DNA from: Reticulitermes lucifugus
Taxonomy: Eukaryota; Arthropoda; Insecta; Blattodea; Rhinotermitidae
Direction of reading: 5' to 3'
NCBI GenBank assembly: GCA_026260175.1
Contig: JAKCWW010000840.1
Coordinates: forward strand, 58,651-89,664
DNA length: 31,014 bases
A program made the position numbers and the translations under genes. Under the pieces are notes generated by a model. It was given only the letters and a program-made list of their open reading frames with translations. It did no database searches and was not told where the DNA came from. Shown here in pieces: positions 30,066 to 31,014 of this stretch; position 1 is the stretch's first letter; every line of letters begins with the position of its first letter.

Positions 30066-31014
30066 GTGAACAGCTGCAGAGGAAGCGCTGTGACGTGGCT
30101 GTCAAGGAAATATAACTAAGAGCAATTCAGCTGTTACGTAAATGAGGCGCTACATGCTTGGCTTCTTGGCAGAATGTATGTTGCGATCTCTGGTGCATGT
30201 GACTTGTTAAGCACTTTATTAATTAATATATGAAGAAATCATAACTTACAGCATAGAGTTGTATCTGAATTTACAGTCAATTAGAGGGCGATAATATTCT
30301 AAACTCCTTTACTTATTCTCTATACATTGTAATGAACGGCGTAGATGTGTGTACACTTAAGGTAACGTAACATAAAAAAACGTGAAATCACTCTCCAGGC
30401 GGAATAAAAATCGCTATTCGAGTGCTGAAAAGAAGTCCGCGCCACGCTGTGTTGCTGTTTTTTTGGGAGCGGGGGGGATGCAGTTACACAGGAGTGCAAC
30501 CCCGACGGAAGCTCTAAACTAGGTTAGATCTGCCCACTTCTACAAGCACGTTCGCAGTGTCATAATTTGAAAACCCCCTATTTTGAGTCTAATATTACGA
30601 AATGCCAGCTATCATTTAATTCAGAAAATTTAACCTCTTATGTTACAGGGCTATATAAACGACTTAGGCCTATTGTATGTAATACACATCGACACGCAAC
30701 ATTTTCATGTTGTACAAATATAGAGTCGCTATTTCATGTGACGGCAGCCGCTAGTCCCGTATCCTATACAACTTTACTGATGTAACAAAATGTTACACTA
30801 CAGAGCCATTATCAGTCTATCAGGCCACGGTGTATGCTCTTGGAACGTGCAGTTTATTTACATTAATATACATTATAACACTTATATACAACCCATAAGA
30901 CAAAGTAATTCTTCTTCGATTTAAGTAGATCTGGTTAGTAGGTGTGTGTGGTGTTAAGCCGGGATTAGACGGCGCGCTGCTCGTCGAGTGACGTGACGTC
31001 ATTTGCTCGGCCAA
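30066..31014. other. Unassigned sequence to the window end
   Basis: No gene or matched repeat was recognised. The open frame at 30820-31014 (minus) runs off the window edge but shows no motif. A G run lies near 30470-30477. Confidence 0.4.

Overview
The window looks like repeat-rich, gene-poor DNA from an insect nuclear genome. I found no convincing protein-coding gene or exon set. The longest open frames (142 codons at 22125-22553 and 129 codons at 7150-7539, minus strand) have no composition, motif or neighbour that I recognise. There are no bacterial-type operons, ribosome binding sites or terminators. The density of decayed tRNA-derived SINEs, non-LTR retrotransposon 3' ends, short inverted-repeat elements and microsatellites points to an intron or intergenic region. 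The repeat texture reminds me of cockroach and termite genomes (Blattodea); that is an impression and not a demonstrated assignment.

Layout. 1-3800: a SINE body, two copies of a repeat carrying a CGAAACGTC box, one hammerhead-like hairpin, and two LINE 3'-end remnants. 3800-8500: mostly unassigned sequence, with a minus-strand LINE tail at 5260-5390, a SINE head near 5100 and a second SINE type at 8243-8479. 8500-12100: unassigned sequence with several strong hairpins, including a 15-bp stem at 11836-11869. 12490-13890: a possible pogo-like MITE followed by two copies of the CGAAACGTC element, one arranged as an inverted pair. 14700-17900: a LINE tail, a 29-bp direct duplication and a cluster of SINE fragments. 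19890-21080: the best hammerhead-like hairpin, a short hAT-like MITE with recognisable 8-bp target duplications, and the first copy of a ~560-bp repeat. 24190-25990: a SINE, a small inverted-repeat element, an exact 25-bp duplication, and a long near-perfect palindrome made of two head-to-head CGAAACGTC elements. 27678-27815: a four-copy 35-bp tandem array whose unit encodes two hairpins. 28738-29990: a SINE, the second copy of the ~560-bp repeat, and a LINE tail directly abutting it.

The most interesting signal is a recurring RNA-like architecture: a CYUGANGA box, a hairpin, then GAAA(C). It occurs in sequence families whose stems differ but still pair. This resembles the catalytic core of hammerhead ribozymes known from Penelope-like retroelements and retrozymes, with a consistent 1-2 nt insertion before the stem. 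No genes are seen that would work together; the unifying theme is layers of old mobile-element debris.
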